Assembly (NCBI GenBank): GCA_016718405.1
Contig: JADKDJ010000008.1
Coordinates: 1 to 64,000, forward strand
From: Candidatus Rhodoferax odensensis
GTDB taxonomy: Bacteria > Pseudomonadota > Gammaproteobacteria > Burkholderiales > Burkholderiaceae_C
Direction of reading: 5' to 3'
Length of the DNA stretch: 64,000 nt
Shown: in pieces, positions 25,818 through 34,998 of the stretch
How the letters are laid out: every line of letters starts with the position of its first letter
How positions within the stretch are numbered: the stretch's first letter is position 1
Position numbers and translations under genes: made by a program
Notes under the pieces: generated by a model
What the model was told of the DNA's origin: nothing
The model's input: the letters and a program-made list of their open reading frames with translations, nothing else
Database searches by the model: none

Positions 25818-26612
25818 TCAGTAGGTACCGGAATAAGCCCCGCCGTCGGCCAGTACGTTCTGACCCGTGATGTAGGCGGCCTGCTGGCTGCACAGAAAGG
25901 CACAAATGGCGCCGAACTCTTGTGCCGAGCCAAAACGCCTGGCCGGAATCGCATTGCGCCGGGCCTGCAGAACAGCGTCGAGTGACTGACCGGTCTTGTC
26001 GGCCACGCCCTGCATCGTGCCCCGGAGGCGGTCCGTGTCGAAGGCGCCAGGCAACAGGTTGTTGATGGTGACGCCCTGAGCCGCCAACGGGCTGCGCGCC
26101 ACACCCGCCACGAAACCGGTCAGGCCACTGCGGGCGCCATTGGACAAGCCCAGGATGTCAATCGGCGCCTTGACCGCGCTGGAGGTGATGTTCACAATGC
26201 GGCCAAACCCACGTGCCGCCATGCCGTCCACGGTGGCCTTGATCAACTCGATCGGCGTGAGCATGTTGGCTTGCAGGGCGCGCTGCCAATCCTCCTGCGA
26301 CCAGTTGCGAAAGTCGCCAGGCGCTGGTCCGGCTGCATTGGTCACCACGATGTCAAAGTCGCGGCGCTGCGCGAACACTGCCTGGCGTCCCTGCTCGGAA
26401 GTGATGTCGGCACACACGGTCAGGACCAGGGCGCCACCTTGGGACGCAGCGTCGCCGCGCAAGCGCTCCGCCGCCTCGGCCAGCGCCTGGGTTACGCGCG
26501 CCACGATCAGCACATTGACGCCCTCTTGCACAAGCGCCTGCGCGCAGCCAAAACCCAGCCCGCGACTGGCGCCGCAGACCAGTGCCCATTTGCCTGAAAT
26601 ACCCAAATCCAT
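25818..26612 (-). CDS. SDR-family oxidoreductase with atypical catalytic site
   Basis: 264 residues. The Rossmann start ALVCGASRGLGFGCAQALV (TGxxxGxG type) and TNAAGP (NAG motif) are clear, and the C-terminal LADGGAYSGTY is typical of FabG-like enzymes. The usual Tyr-xxx-Lys catalytic pair is absent: after VNITSSAVKAP the sequence runs DILGLSNGARSG where YxxxK would sit. I recall a family of SDRs with the same LSNGAR core, so this is a lineage feature, not a mutation. Enzymatic activity and substrate are unknown. It lies 65 bases upstream of the TRAP-type gene on the same strand. Confidence 0.83.
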   Translation of the reverse strand: MDLGISGKWALVCGASRGLGFGCAQALVQEGVNVLIVARVTQALAEAAERLRGDAASQGGALVLTVCADITSEQGRQAVFAQRRDFDIVVTNAAGPAPGDFRNWSQEDWQRALQANMLTPIELIKATVDGMAARGFGRIVNITSSAVKAPIDILGLSNGARSGLTGFVAGVARSPLAAQGVTINNLLPGAFDTDRLRGTMQGVADKTGQSLDAVLQARRNAIPARRFGSAQEFGAICAFLCSQQAAYITGQNVLADGGAYSGTY

Positions 26613-26702
26613 AACAATTCACCCTATGGCAGTGCGCCACTGTACGCGATGCCCGCATCACCCCAAGCCTGTTGGATCGCCGGCTATCGGGCAAGGACGA
26701 GG

Positions 26703-26731
26703 TTGCAAACCGTGCCAAATCACTACATATT
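26703..26731 (+). promoter_or_regulatory. Putative sigma-70 promoter for the CsgG/kinase cluster
   Basis: TTGCAA at 26703-26708 and CATATT at 26726-26731 are separated by exactly 17 bases. It lies in the 238-base gap between the divergent SDR gene and the first secreted-protein gene, giving a leader of about 110 bases. Confidence 0.45.
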
Positions 26732-26850
26732 TCACGCTTTGCACCTTGGCACGGACTGGACAAGGCGCCTGTGTCTGTCATGATTCGCGCATTCTGAACC
26801 GTTAGCCGAGTGAGCATTCGGTTTTCCTTCATTTCTTCAGGACACTTGCT

Positions 26851-27507
26851 ATGACACCGCGAACACTTTTGCTTTCCCTGCTTGTTGGCCTGTCCCTCGC
26901 CATCCCGGCGCACGCGCAAGGCTTCAAGTTTTCGGACGAAGACGCCAGCGACAAGGCAGAAGAAGCAGAGAAGATCGCCAAGATCAACTCCTTGCTGTCA
27001 ACACCATGCCGCGCAAAGATCAAGAACCAGAAGATCATGGTACTGATCGGCGAGAGCCGCAACGGCCTGATCAACGCCCGGCAATCGACTTACAACTCGC
27101 ACATCAATGCGATCAACAGCCGCCTCAAGGCGATGGGCCTGCGGACCTACACGCAAGAGCAGATTCGCCAGCAAGTGGCGCAAGCCGAGATCGATGCCTA
27201 CTTCAAGAACGATGCCGACGCGGCGCTCAATGCCTCCAAGAAGCTGGCCGCCAACTACATCCTGCGCGGCGTGATCGAGACTCAGGCCACGCGCAACCTG
27301 ATGGTCAACGTCAACCAAGTCAACATAAACATGGCCTTTACCCTGACCGGCGCCAACGGCAAGCTGATCTCGCAGACCAGTGCCAGCAATGCCAGCTACG
27401 CCGGCGCCGACACTTCCGGCATGGCGCTGACCCTGATCAACGAAAGCGCTGACGAGGTCGTCGCCACCCTGTACAGCGACTATTGCCGACGCGCCGGTGC
27501 GCAGTAA
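26851..27507 (+). CDS. Secreted protein with CsgG/LpoB-like features, unknown function
   Basis: 218 residues with a clear signal peptide (first about 22, ending AHA-Q). After a charged helical stretch, the mature protein has an N-terminal strand KIMVLIGESRNGL, a helix of ...INSRLKAMGLRTYTQEQI, then ANYILRGVIETQA and a strand-rich NINMAFTLTGANGKLISQTSASN segment. This order (find a sibling component, then a YILxGxI strand, then a long beta stretch describing 'gene product plus tG.xI') resembles the CsgG/LpoB-like envelope fold; the resemblance is mine and unverified. It is followed 58 bases later by a CsgG-like gene and then a membrane kinase, so it is likely part of one envelope-signalling operon. 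Confidence 0.6.
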   Translation: MTPRTLLLSLLVGLSLAIPAHAQGFKFSDEDASDKAEEAEKIAKINSLLSTPCRAKIKNQKIMVLIGESRNGLINARQSTYNSHINAINSRLKAMGLRTYTQEQIRQQVAQAEIDAYFKNDADAALNASKKLAANYILRGVIETQATRNLMVNVNQVNINMAFTLTGANGKLISQTSASNASYAGADTSGMALTLINESADEVVATLYSDYCRRAGAQ

Positions 27508-27565
27508 GGCGTCAGATTTTCCCCCCGGCCGTTCCATGCCGACTTTTTCTTGCAGCGACTCCACC

Positions 27566-28384
27566 ATGAAGCACACTCTCGATACCCTCAAGCACGCAGC
27601 CACACTGGCCGTGCTGGCATTGGCCACATTGGGCAACGCCGCGTTGGCTCAGCCGACTTTCGGCAACCCCTCGCCCACCGCGGGCTCATCCACATCCGAG
27701 AAGGCCAACGCTGCCGCCGACGCCGCTGCGTACCGGGAAGTGGACTACGTCAACAAGGGCCGCCCTGGCCCGGCGCTGGTCGTGATTCCGGGCGAGGTCA
27801 AGAGCAACAACGCCACCTTCATGCAGAAGTTTGGCCCCAACAACATTGCCGACTTTGGTGAACTGGAACTGTCCAACGCCAACTTCAAGGTACTGGAGCG
27901 CGCCAACCTGGGCAACTTGCTGCAGGAAGTCTCGCTGGCCTACAACCTGGGTGACGCCAATGCGGCGCGCAAGACCATGCAGATGGGCAAACTCAAGACC
28001 ACCAAGTGGATTGTGAAGTTCGACATCCTCAAGGCCGAGCAGATTGCCGAGAACAAAAAGGGCTTCGATGGCGGTGCCATCGGCGGCCTGATTGGCGTGC
28101 TGGGCGGCAGCCGTGGCTCCTATGCAGCCGGCCAGGCGGTGGGCTCGGTACGCACGGGCGACGCCACCGGCGTGTGGCTGATCGGCATGCGCTACAAGAT
28201 CATGGATGCCAACACCACCGAACAAGTGGCACAGGGCTACAAAGAACTCAAGATGGAAGTTGGCGCCACCGCCACCAGCGTACTGGGCATATCCGAAAGC
28301 GCCAAGGGTGGCGTCGGCCTGGACACCATGGTGCAGCGACTGATTCAGACCGCCGTCTGGGACATCGATTCAAAGCACAAGTAG
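27566..28384 (+). CDS. CsgG/HfaB-like secreted protein
   Basis: 272 residues from the ATG at 27566, chosen because a signal peptide follows (cleavage near ALA-Q); the longer frame overlaps the previous gene. The segment LELSNANFKVLERANLGNLLQE matches the CsgG-family 'ltxxlxxxxxFxVvER.xLxxlLxE' core, followed by TTKWIVKFDILKAEQI, a glycine-rich GGAIGGLIGVLGGSRGSYAAG stretch and LIGMRYKIMDANTTEQV. CsgG proteins are outer-membrane channels or periplasmic partners in curli and holdfast export; no lipobox cysteine is seen here, so channel function is doubtful. It is followed 58 bases later by the kinase gene. Confidence 0.75.
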   Translation: MKHTLDTLKHAATLAVLALATLGNAALAQPTFGNPSPTAGSSTSEKANAAADAAAYREVDYVNKGRPGPALVVIPGEVKSNNATFMQKFGPNNIADFGELELSNANFKVLERANLGNLLQEVSLAYNLGDANAARKTMQMGKLKTTKWIVKFDILKAEQIAENKKGFDGGAIGGLIGVLGGSRGSYAAGQAVGSVRTGDATGVWLIGMRYKIMDANTTEQVAQGYKELKMEVGATATSVLGISESAKGGVGLDTMVQRLIQTAVWDIDSKHK

Positions 28385-28442
28385 GCACTCGGTTCCGCGA
28401 CGTCAACAGTATCCAAGCATCGACATTTCAGGGGAAGTCACC

Positions 28443-30902
28443 ATGGCCATGATGAGCAAACTCGGCAAGTACGAAATCAAGCGCGAACTCGGCAAGGGCG
28501 CCATGGGCGTGGTCTATGAAGGCTTCGATCCGGTTATCCAGCGCACGGTGGCGATCAAGACGATCCTGCCCGCCCAGCTCAAAGGCACCGAGGCGGCCGA
28601 CATCCTGGCACGTTTCAAGCGTGAGGCTCAAGCCGCTGGGCGGCTCAACCATCCTGGCATTGTGGCGGTGTACGACTATGGCGAAGAGACCATCAGCGAC
28701 GACCACACCATGATGGCCAATCCGCAGACCATCGATGGCGGCGGGCAAAAGGTGGCTTTCATCGCCATGGAATTCGTCAAGGGCCGCGAGTTGCGCGACT
28801 TTTTCGAGGCCAATGAGCGCTTCGCCCTCAAAGATGTCGAGCGCTTGATGGGCGAAATCCTGTCCGCGCTGGGGCATGCGCACAGCCACGGCGTGGTGCA
28901 CCGCGACATGAAACCGGCCAACCTGATCGTGCTGGCCGATGGCAAGGTCAAGGTAGCCGACTTTGGCATTGCCCGCATCGAGAAGTCCGAGCTGACGCAA
29001 GTCGGCACCGTGATGGGCACGCCCTCGTACATGTCGCCCGAACAGTTCATGGGCCAGACGGTGGACAGCCGCACTGATATCTTTTCTTGCGGTGTGATCC
29101 TGTACCAGTTCCTGACCGGCGAGAAACCCTTCACCGGCAACACCACCACCATCATGTACAAGGTGTTGAACGAAGAGCCGCTGGCACCGTCCATGCTCAA
29201 TGTCGCCCTGCCGCCGGCCTTTGACGCCGTGGTAAAGAAAGCCATGGCCAAGGCGCCAGCACAGCGCTATCAAACGGCCGAGGAGTTCTTCGAAGCGGTC
29301 AAGGTAGCGGTGACCAGCCATAACGCAGACCAGACTGTTATCAACCTTGGCAGCACGCTGGGCGGCGACGCCACCGCGCTCAATACCGGCAGTACCCGGA
29401 CCACGGGTCCGACCGCAGCCCCTGCAGGCACGCCAGCGAGCCGCGCTGGCGGGGCCACGCCGGCGGCCGCACCGGCCGCTCCCGCTGCGTCCACCCCACC
29501 GGCCAAGACTTCCTACACCGGTGCGCTGGTCATGGCCGGTGTGGCCGGCCTGCTGCTGCTCGGCGGTGGCGCTTACTTCTACACTGGCAAATCCGCGCCT
29601 CCTCCTGGTATGGCCAGCATGCCCGGCACAAGCAGCAGCGCCACCGCAACCACTGCCGCCACGACCCCGGCCGGCCCCGCGCCCGGTGCGGTGGCGCCGG
29701 TCGCGACCGATCCCCAGCCGGACTCCGGCACCATCATCGTCAGCGCACTCGGTCTGGTTAACCCGAAAGACCCGAAGTTCAATGGCGATGCCAACGCCGC
29801 ACAGGCCGAGGCACGCGCCGACGCCAAACGCCAGTTGGTCGAGAAAGTCTTGTCCTTGTATGTCGAGAACAGCTCCATCGACAAGAACTATCCCGTCATT
29901 GAGCAGAAGCTGCTGTCCAACTACGGCAGCTTCATCAAGACCGTGATCAATGAAGGTGCACCAGAGACTGGCAAGGACGGCTTGCTGGAGACCGAAACAC
30001 GGGCCGTGTTGAAGGTGCGCGACGTGCAGAAGTCGCTCAATCAGTTGTCCAAGGATGAGCGCATCGAGTTCATCCGCAACAATGGTGATCCCAAGGTGTC
30101 GATCGAGATGCTGATTGCCAACGCCGACACCTCGCAAATGCTGCCGCCGGCGCGCTCTCAGCTGGCGGAAAACGTGCTCAAGGAGCGCATCAAGTCCTTT
30201 GGCTTTCGGGTCTGGTCCAACGATGGCGAAGTCAAGGCCAGTCCTAACGCCAAGAGCGCGGACTTTCACATTCGCGGCGAGGCCAAGTTCAAGCAGCTTT
30301 CCACCAAGCTGGCTGCATCGGGGCTGACGATCACCAAGACCGTGCTGACTTCCTGGACAGTGAAAGCGATCGACAAGGCCAGCGGCGAGGAAATCTACCT
30401 CAACACCATCGTGCCGCAAGGGCAGAGTTGGGGCACCGAAGACCTTGCGCTGAGCGACATCGGCAAACTCATGGGCGATGAGTTCTCCAAGAACTTCTTC
30501 CTTCAGCACTTTGAATTCGGCGTTCGCAAGACCAACCTCAACATCCAGGGACTGCCCGACGCGCAGACGGCACGCCTGCTGCTGCGCGAGCTGCGCGGCA
30601 TCCGCCAGGTGCTCGACGTGAAGATGCTGGCCGACACCGGCCGCTACCAACTGCAGTTGGCCGAGGGCAGCAGCTCGGATGTGGTGCAGGCGACCATCCT
30701 CAGACCGCTCAATACGAAACTGGGCCAGAGTTGCTTCGCGTTGGCGGGGTCCACCGAGACGGACATCAACGTCAGTTTCGCCACGGCCTGCAACGAGACA
30801 GCGGTGCGCGGCAAGCTCGAGACCATGCCACCCGCAGGCCTGCTCAGCGCCCCGCCATCACGCGGATTGTCGCTGCGACCGGGCGCGGCCAAGACCACCT
30901 GA
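28443..30902 (+). CDS. Transmembrane Ser/Thr kinase with FlgT/CsgG-like periplasmic region
   Basis: 819 residues. The cytoplasmic kinase (about 1-290) has all key residues: glycine loop GKGAMG (18-23), Lys39 in VAIKT, HRDMKPAN (Asp155), DFG (173-175) and MSPE. A 20-residue insert lies between beta strands 4 and 5 (about 82-102). A low-complexity Ala/Pro/Thr linker leads to one transmembrane helix (about 359-381). Outside are three blocks: 430-535 resembling the FlgT N-terminal/LPP20 domain (AQAEARADAKRQLVEKVL), 545-690 with a CsgG-like ADFHIRGEAKFKQLS segment, and 690-785. This architecture differs from PASTA-type kinases. It is downstream of the CsgG-like genes and faces an FHA-cyclase gene across 32 bases. 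Confidence 0.9.
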   Translation: MAMMSKLGKYEIKRELGKGAMGVVYEGFDPVIQRTVAIKTILPAQLKGTEAADILARFKREAQAAGRLNHPGIVAVYDYGEETISDDHTMMANPQTIDGGGQKVAFIAMEFVKGRELRDFFEANERFALKDVERLMGEILSALGHAHSHGVVHRDMKPANLIVLADGKVKVADFGIARIEKSELTQVGTVMGTPSYMSPEQFMGQTVDSRTDIFSCGVILYQFLTGEKPFTGNTTTIMYKVLNEEPLAPSMLNVALPPAFDAVVKKAMAKAPAQRYQTAEEFFEAVKVAVTSHNADQTVINLGSTLGGDATALNTGSTRTTGPTAAPAGTPASRAGGATPAAAPAAPAASTPPAKTSYTGALVMAGVAGLLLLGGGAYFYTGKSAPPPGMASMPGTSSSATATTAATTPAGPAPGAVAPVATDPQPDSGTIIVSALGLVNPKDPKFNGDANAAQAEARADAKRQLVEKVLSLYVENSSIDKNYPVIEQKLLSNYGSFIKTVINEGAPETGKDGLLETETRAVLKVRDVQKSLNQLSKDERIEFIRNNGDPKVSIEMLIANADTSQMLPPARSQLAENVLKERIKSFGFRVWSNDGEVKASPNAKSADFHIRGEAKFKQLSTKLAASGLTITKTVLTSWTVKAIDKASGEEIYLNTIVPQGQSWGTEDLALSDIGKLMGDEFSKNFFLQHFEFGVRKTNLNIQGLPDAQTARLLLRELRGIRQVLDVKMLADTGRYQLQLAEGSSSDVVQATILRPLNTKLGQSCFALAGSTETDINVSFATACNETAVRGKLETMPPAGLLSAPPSRGLSLRPGAAKTT

Positions 30903-30934
30903 GGGAAAGGGCATACGGGAGCGCCGAGAGGCGC

Positions 30935-31867
30935 TTACCCGCGCAGCGTAAAGGCGATGACTTCGTCCGTCAGCTCGTCGACGCTGTGACCCAGGGCAAT
31001 ACGCCCCTGGGCGCGTAACATCACTTCCTCGCGGCGCAGGATGATTTCGGGCTCGCCCGCGAACGCCACGAAAGTGCCATTGGTGCTTTGGTCAACCAGG
31101 AAGAACTTGTCGCGCCGGCGCTCGATGCGGGCATGCTGGCGTGACGCCATATGCCCCGCCACAACCAGTTCACAGGCCAGATCACGCCCGAGCACGATGC
31201 CAGTGTGCGTCGGGGTCAGGGTCAGCCGGTTGGCGCCCTGCTGCAAGTCAAGCTCGATCGGCCGCGCCTGCGCCGACAGCGAGGGCGTCATCATGGTCAC
31301 GTCGTCACCGGCCTGCCAGATCACGTCGCACACTTCGACATCATCACCTTTGCCCTTGACCGCCAGGGCGGCAATACGGCGCGTGGAGCTGCGCAGGCTC
31401 GGTGGCAGGCGATCGGCCGTGACGGCGGTGGTGACGATCTGCCCGCCCTTGGCCAAACCAGCCATGCGCGCCGCCAGGTTGACGGTGTCGCCAAACACAT
31501 CGTTGTTCTCTTCAATCACTGGCCCGAAATGAAAACCCACGCGGATGGTCCGCTTGACCGGGCCCGCCGCAGGCAAGGCATCAATGCGCAGTTGCATGTC
31601 CATCGCCGCCAAACAACCATTGTCAGCCGTGGTTAGCACACACATCACTTCGTCGCCAATGGTCTTGATAACACGCCCGCCATACTGCTTGACCACCCCA
31701 AACATCACTGCCAGGCATTCATCCACCAGGAGCTTGGCCTGCACGTCGCCCAGGGCGTCGTACAGCTTGGTACTACCCGAAACGTCGGCGAACAACACCG
31801 CCATCTGGCGCTGCGCCGGCGTCGGCGACAGTTGGGTCGGAGCATTGGGATCTGGCAGCGCGGCCAT
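30935..31867 (-). CDS. Class III adenylate/guanylate cyclase with FHA domain
   Basis: 310 residues from the ATG at 31867 (an ATG at 31957 would add 30 residues). The cyclase homology domain has the metal aspartates in LFADVSGSTKL and KTIGDEV and the catalytic FGDTVNLAARM segment, so it should be active. The C-terminal FHA domain has GRD, MASRQHARIE and STNGTFV, the phospho-threonine recognition loop residues. It is convergent with the Ser/Thr kinase gene, stops 32 bases apart. A kinase next to a phospho-threonine reader is a natural pair; a kinase substrate could recruit or regulate the cyclase. This link is inference. Confidence 0.88.
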   Translation of the reverse strand: MAALPDPNAPTQLSPTPAQRQMAVLFADVSGSTKLYDALGDVQAKLLVDECLAVMFGVVKQYGGRVIKTIGDEVMCVLTTADNGCLAAMDMQLRIDALPAAGPVKRTIRVGFHFGPVIEENNDVFGDTVNLAARMAGLAKGGQIVTTAVTADRLPPSLRSSTRRIAALAVKGKGDDVEVCDVIWQAGDDVTMMTPSLSAQARPIELDLQQGANRLTLTPTHTGIVLGRDLACELVVAGHMASRQHARIERRRDKFFLVDQSTNGTFVAFAGEPEIILRREEVMLRAQGRIALGHSVDELTDEVIAFTLRG

Positions 31868-32088
31868 GCGAGACGCCTCATCACGAGTGAACAGTGCCCA
31901 ATTATCGCTTGGTGACAAGAATGGTGAGGTGACAAATTTACAAGCTTCCGTCTCCATCGGTCCGGCTCGCACGCCACGATCAGGGGCATCTGAGCCAGCG
32001 GCCAGCGCAAACGGAGCTTCGTCGCTACACTGCGCCCACTGTGGCATCCGTCGCAGAGCTTCTTCAACCTGACATGAACGGGAAACGC

Positions 32089-32610
32089 ATGAAACACCTC
32101 GCTTTGCTGGCAGTCTGCACGACACTCTCTGTATCCGCGCTGGCGGCGGAGCTGACCGTTCCCATGGCCCTGGCCGATGCCGCTGGCACGGGCGCCTCGG
32201 TCGGCAGCGTGCGCATCGTCGAGACGCCCCATGGTCTGGCGCTGTATCCCATGCTCAAGGGTTTGAAGCCCGGCCTGCATGGTTTTCATGTGCATGAGAA
32301 CCCCTCTTGCGCAGCGGTCGAAAAGGACGGGGCCAAGGTCCCGGCACTCGGCGCCGGCGGGCATCTGGACCCGCAGGGCAGCAAGAAACATGGCGAACCC
32401 TGGGGCGATGGGCACCTGGGTGACTTACCCGCGCTGTACGTGGCCGAAGACGGCAGCGCCACCAACCCGGTGTTGGCCCCACGACTGAAATTGGCCGACG
32501 TGAAGAACCGTTCCCTGATGATCCACGCTGGCGGCGATAACCATTCCGATCACCCCGCCCCGCTGGGCGGCGGTGGCGGCCGCGTGGTCTGTGGCGTGAT
32601 TGGCGGCTGA
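32089..32610 (+). CDS. sodC: Cu-Zn superoxide dismutase, periplasmic
   Basis: 173 residues from the ATG at 32089, which has a GGGA eight bases upstream and begins a signal peptide (MKHLALLAVCTTLSVSALA-A); an ATG at 32074 is an alternative. It dismutates superoxide in the periplasm. Copper and zinc ligands are visible: GFHVHENPSC (two His and the disulfide Cys), GAGGHLDPQ, the HLGDLPALYV segment and the C-terminal GGGGRVVCGVI (second Cys). It is divergent from the cyclase-FHA gene and its stop directly abuts the stop of the EamA gene on the other strand (TGA then TCA). Confidence 0.92.
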   Translation: MKHLALLAVCTTLSVSALAAELTVPMALADAAGTGASVGSVRIVETPHGLALYPMLKGLKPGLHGFHVHENPSCAAVEKDGAKVPALGAGGHLDPQGSKKHGEPWGDGHLGDLPALYVAEDGSATNPVLAPRLKLADVKNRSLMIHAGGDNHSDHPAPLGGGGGRVVCGVIGG

Positions 32611-33529
32611 TCAGGGGCGGTCAGCGCGACTGACCACAAAGACACCCGCGATCACCAGCACCGTGCCCGCCGCGACCCAGGCGGTGAAAGGCTCACCCAG
32701 AATCAGCACCCCCATCAGGATGGTCGACATCGGGCCGACCATGCCGGTCTGCGCCGCCAGGCCGGCGCCGATGCGCTCAATCGCCATCATCACCATCAGC
32801 ACCGGCACGGCCGTGCACAGGGTGGCGTTGAGGATGGACAGCCAGATGACCTGCGGCGCCACCAGCGCCGCCGTCATCGGGCGCAACAACAGGAACTGCG
32901 CGATGCACAGACCGCAGGCTACCGTAGTGGCCAAGCCCACCAGACGCAACGAACCCAGACGCTGCACCAGTTCACCGCTGTAACTCAGGTAGATGGCGTA
33001 GCTGACTGCGCTGAGGAACACCAGCAGCGCGCCCAGGGCCACGTCGTCGCCTTCGAGCTTGGCCTCGTGGCCAAAGACCAGCACCACACCCAGGTAGCTG
33101 ATGCCCATGCCCCACGCCTGAAAACGCCCGACCGGCCGCTTGTACAGCAGCCAGCCCAGCAGCAGCACCAGCGTGGGGTTGAGGTAGAGGATCAGCCGCT
33201 CCAGCGAGGCGCTGATGAAAGCCAGGCCCGCGAAGTCCAAAAAGCTCGCCAGGTAGTAGCCCGTCACGCCCAGCCCCAGCACGCCCAACCAGTCGCGCCG
33301 CGCAAGCGGCGGCTTGCCACGACTGGCCCACCACGCCATCGGCAAAGATCGGCAGTGCAAACAGCATGCGGTACATGATCAGCGTGACGGCGTCCACGCC
33401 ATGGCGGTAGGCCAGCTTGACGATGATCGCCTTGCCGCTGAAGGCAATCGAGCCGAGCACCGCCAGCAAGAGTCCAGTTGCTATGTGTTTGGTAGCAGAC
33501 TGCCCAGTATTCTTGCTAGTTAGAGGCAC
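32611..33529 (-). pseudogene. EamA/DMT-family transporter, frameshifted
   Basis: About 305 residues if repaired. The N-terminal part (GTG at 33529, LAVLGSIAFSGKAIIVKLAYRHG..., YRMLFALPIFA) is in one frame and the remaining helices (VLGLGVTGYYLASFLDFAGL, RLILYLNPTLVLLLGWLLYK, ILGEPFTAWVAAGTVLV) are in another. The frames join near 33340, where removing one base gives LPIFAMAWWASRGK. Two EamA repeats of five helices each are otherwise complete. Metabolite or drug efflux is typical, substrate unknown. The break may be a real mutation or a sequence error. The start at 33529 is a weakly supported GTG. Confidence 0.8.
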
Positions 33530-33600
33530 ACTTTATCCACAATATCAGTCTTCGTTGGCGCTCGGTTATTCGATTCGCAGAAGACAATTCCCAGCCAGAA

Positions 33601-34998
33601 CTAGCGAGTAATCCGTCGCGTCTTCAGACGATTTCCCTTCGATGAATTGCACGGCTGACAAATCAATGCGGCGTTTTCTAACGCTGACCTGCCACCCCGC
33701 GAATGAGGGTCAACATGGTCCACGCTGAAGTTGCCCCAAGACAGCTTGACACCGCACTCCGTACATCTCTTGTCTGCAGACGAATTCCACAGCAAGCGAC
33801 GCTGCTCGGGGCTGAAGCCGCGTTGGCCATCGCGAGAGGCAAACACCGAACCGAGAATTCCACGAAGAAGCTTCTCACGGTGGCGGCGCTGGCTAATGTC
33901 GTCGGTCATCTGCGAAACCGTCATTAGGTAATCGCGGTAATTCTCTTGCCCATCACCCGCCCCCTGCACCTTGCGCTGCTGCTCGCGCATTCTGTCAACC
34001 TCCACGCCGAACGCCTTGAGCAAATCCCAAGCCATCGCATTGCGGTGGCGCTCAATCAGGATCGCGCCCTCGGCCTGCAGCTTTCCAACCAGTACCACCA
34101 GCGTATAGAAATCCACGGTCTGCTTGAACCGCGTACTCGCCAGTTCAGGGAACATGCGTGCAACGAGGCTGATGGTGGTAAACGCCGCCGCCGTACTTTT
34201 CTTCAGCTGCGCAACCGGCATAGCTTTGGCCGCCATCACCCGGTCCACCGCCGCCTTCTTGTTGAGCACATCACCCTGATGCATGCTCAGAATAATCTCG
34301 GCACAAAACTCGACGTGCTTCATGCGCGACTTTTGAGCAGCGTTGAAGACACCCAATGCGTCGAGCTTGGGTTCGAGCTTGTTGGCAAGCGACGTTGCCG
34401 CCTGCAACAGGTCCGAGCCCGAGTACTTGGCATTGCGCTTTTCCTGCGGCGTGAGCGGCTTTCCAGTTGAGTTGATACGAACGAACAGTTCAACAATGTC
34501 ACTCAGGTCACCGTTGACCTGTACAACGGGTATGCGGTACTGCAACAGGTGCGACCGAATTAGGGTCATGTGTGACTTGTTTCGCTTGAGAGAAGTCGCG
34601 TTGACTTGCTGGGGCGCATCAAAACCTGGAAACATCGCTTTCACAGTGAATGCGGGTCGCAATGACCCGACAAAACGCAAGATGCTTTCCAAGCGCTGCT
34701 TTCCATCAATCACGTCGTAGCAAAGCCTTCCTGCTTCGTTACGCTGATACAGAAAAATGGCGGGAATGGGGAACCCACGCAACAGACTCTCAATCAATAA
34801 GTGTCTGTCACGATCACGCCAAACCGACTTACGTTGGAAGGTTGGCGAGAGATTCAGCTCCTTCTTTTCGTGACGGTTCATCAGGTCCGCAATGGTCAGT
34901 TGCTCATGCCGAATTTGGAGTTCGCTACTCATTGGATGCTGGGCTTTCTGGCTTTGGTTATTGGAATTCCGAGAATGCTTCACTGTCTGCGTCCGCAC
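33601..34998 (-). CDS. DUF262/HNH endonuclease domain protein (GmrSD-like)
   Basis: 465 residues from the GTG at 34998, which directly follows the TAA of the tacT gene; an ATG at 34932 is the alternative and begins MSSELQIRHEQLT. The N-terminal DUF262 (ParB-like NTPase) part shows LSPTFQRKSVW and the DVIDGKQRL motif; the C-terminal HNH nuclease has CTECGVKL, FSVDHVDPHSRGG and CQPCNSSKGNR (zinc Cys pairs and HNH residues). Related GmrSD, SspE and BrxU-type proteins act against phages with modified DNA. Base composition looks visibly lower in G+C than the surroundings, suggesting transfer. It shares a strand and zero spacing with tacAT. Confidence 0.88.
   Translation of the reverse strand: MRTQTVKHSRNSNNQSQKAQHPMSSELQIRHEQLTIADLMNRHEKKELNLSPTFQRKSVWRDRDRHLLIESLLRGFPIPAIFLYQRNEAGRLCYDVIDGKQRLESILRFVGSLRPAFTVKAMFPGFDAPQQVNATSLKRNKSHMTLIRSHLLQYRIPVVQVNGDLSDIVELFVRINSTGKPLTPQEKRNAKYSGSDLLQAATSLANKLEPKLDALGVFNAAQKSRMKHVEFCAEIILSMHQGDVLNKKAAVDRVMAAKAMPVAQLKKSTAAAFTTISLVARMFPELASTRFKQTVDFYTLVVLVGKLQAEGAILIERHRNAMAWDLLKAFGVEVDRMREQQRKVQGAGDGQENYRDYLMTVSQMTDDISQRRHREKLLRGILGSVFASRDGQRGFSPEQRRLLWNSSADKRCTECGVKLSWGNFSVDHVDPHSRGGRSALENAALICQPCNSSKGNRLKTRRITR

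Noticed and set aside
28428..30650. Minus-strand open frame of 740 codons opposite the kinase gene
   Set aside because: It is the mirror of a high-G+C gene with strong third-position bias; the plus-strand frame has all kinase motifs.
30920..30935. AGCGCC-GAGA-GGCGCT hairpin between kinase and cyclase genes as a terminator
   Set aside because: The stem is short and no T-run follows on either strand; function cannot be claimed.
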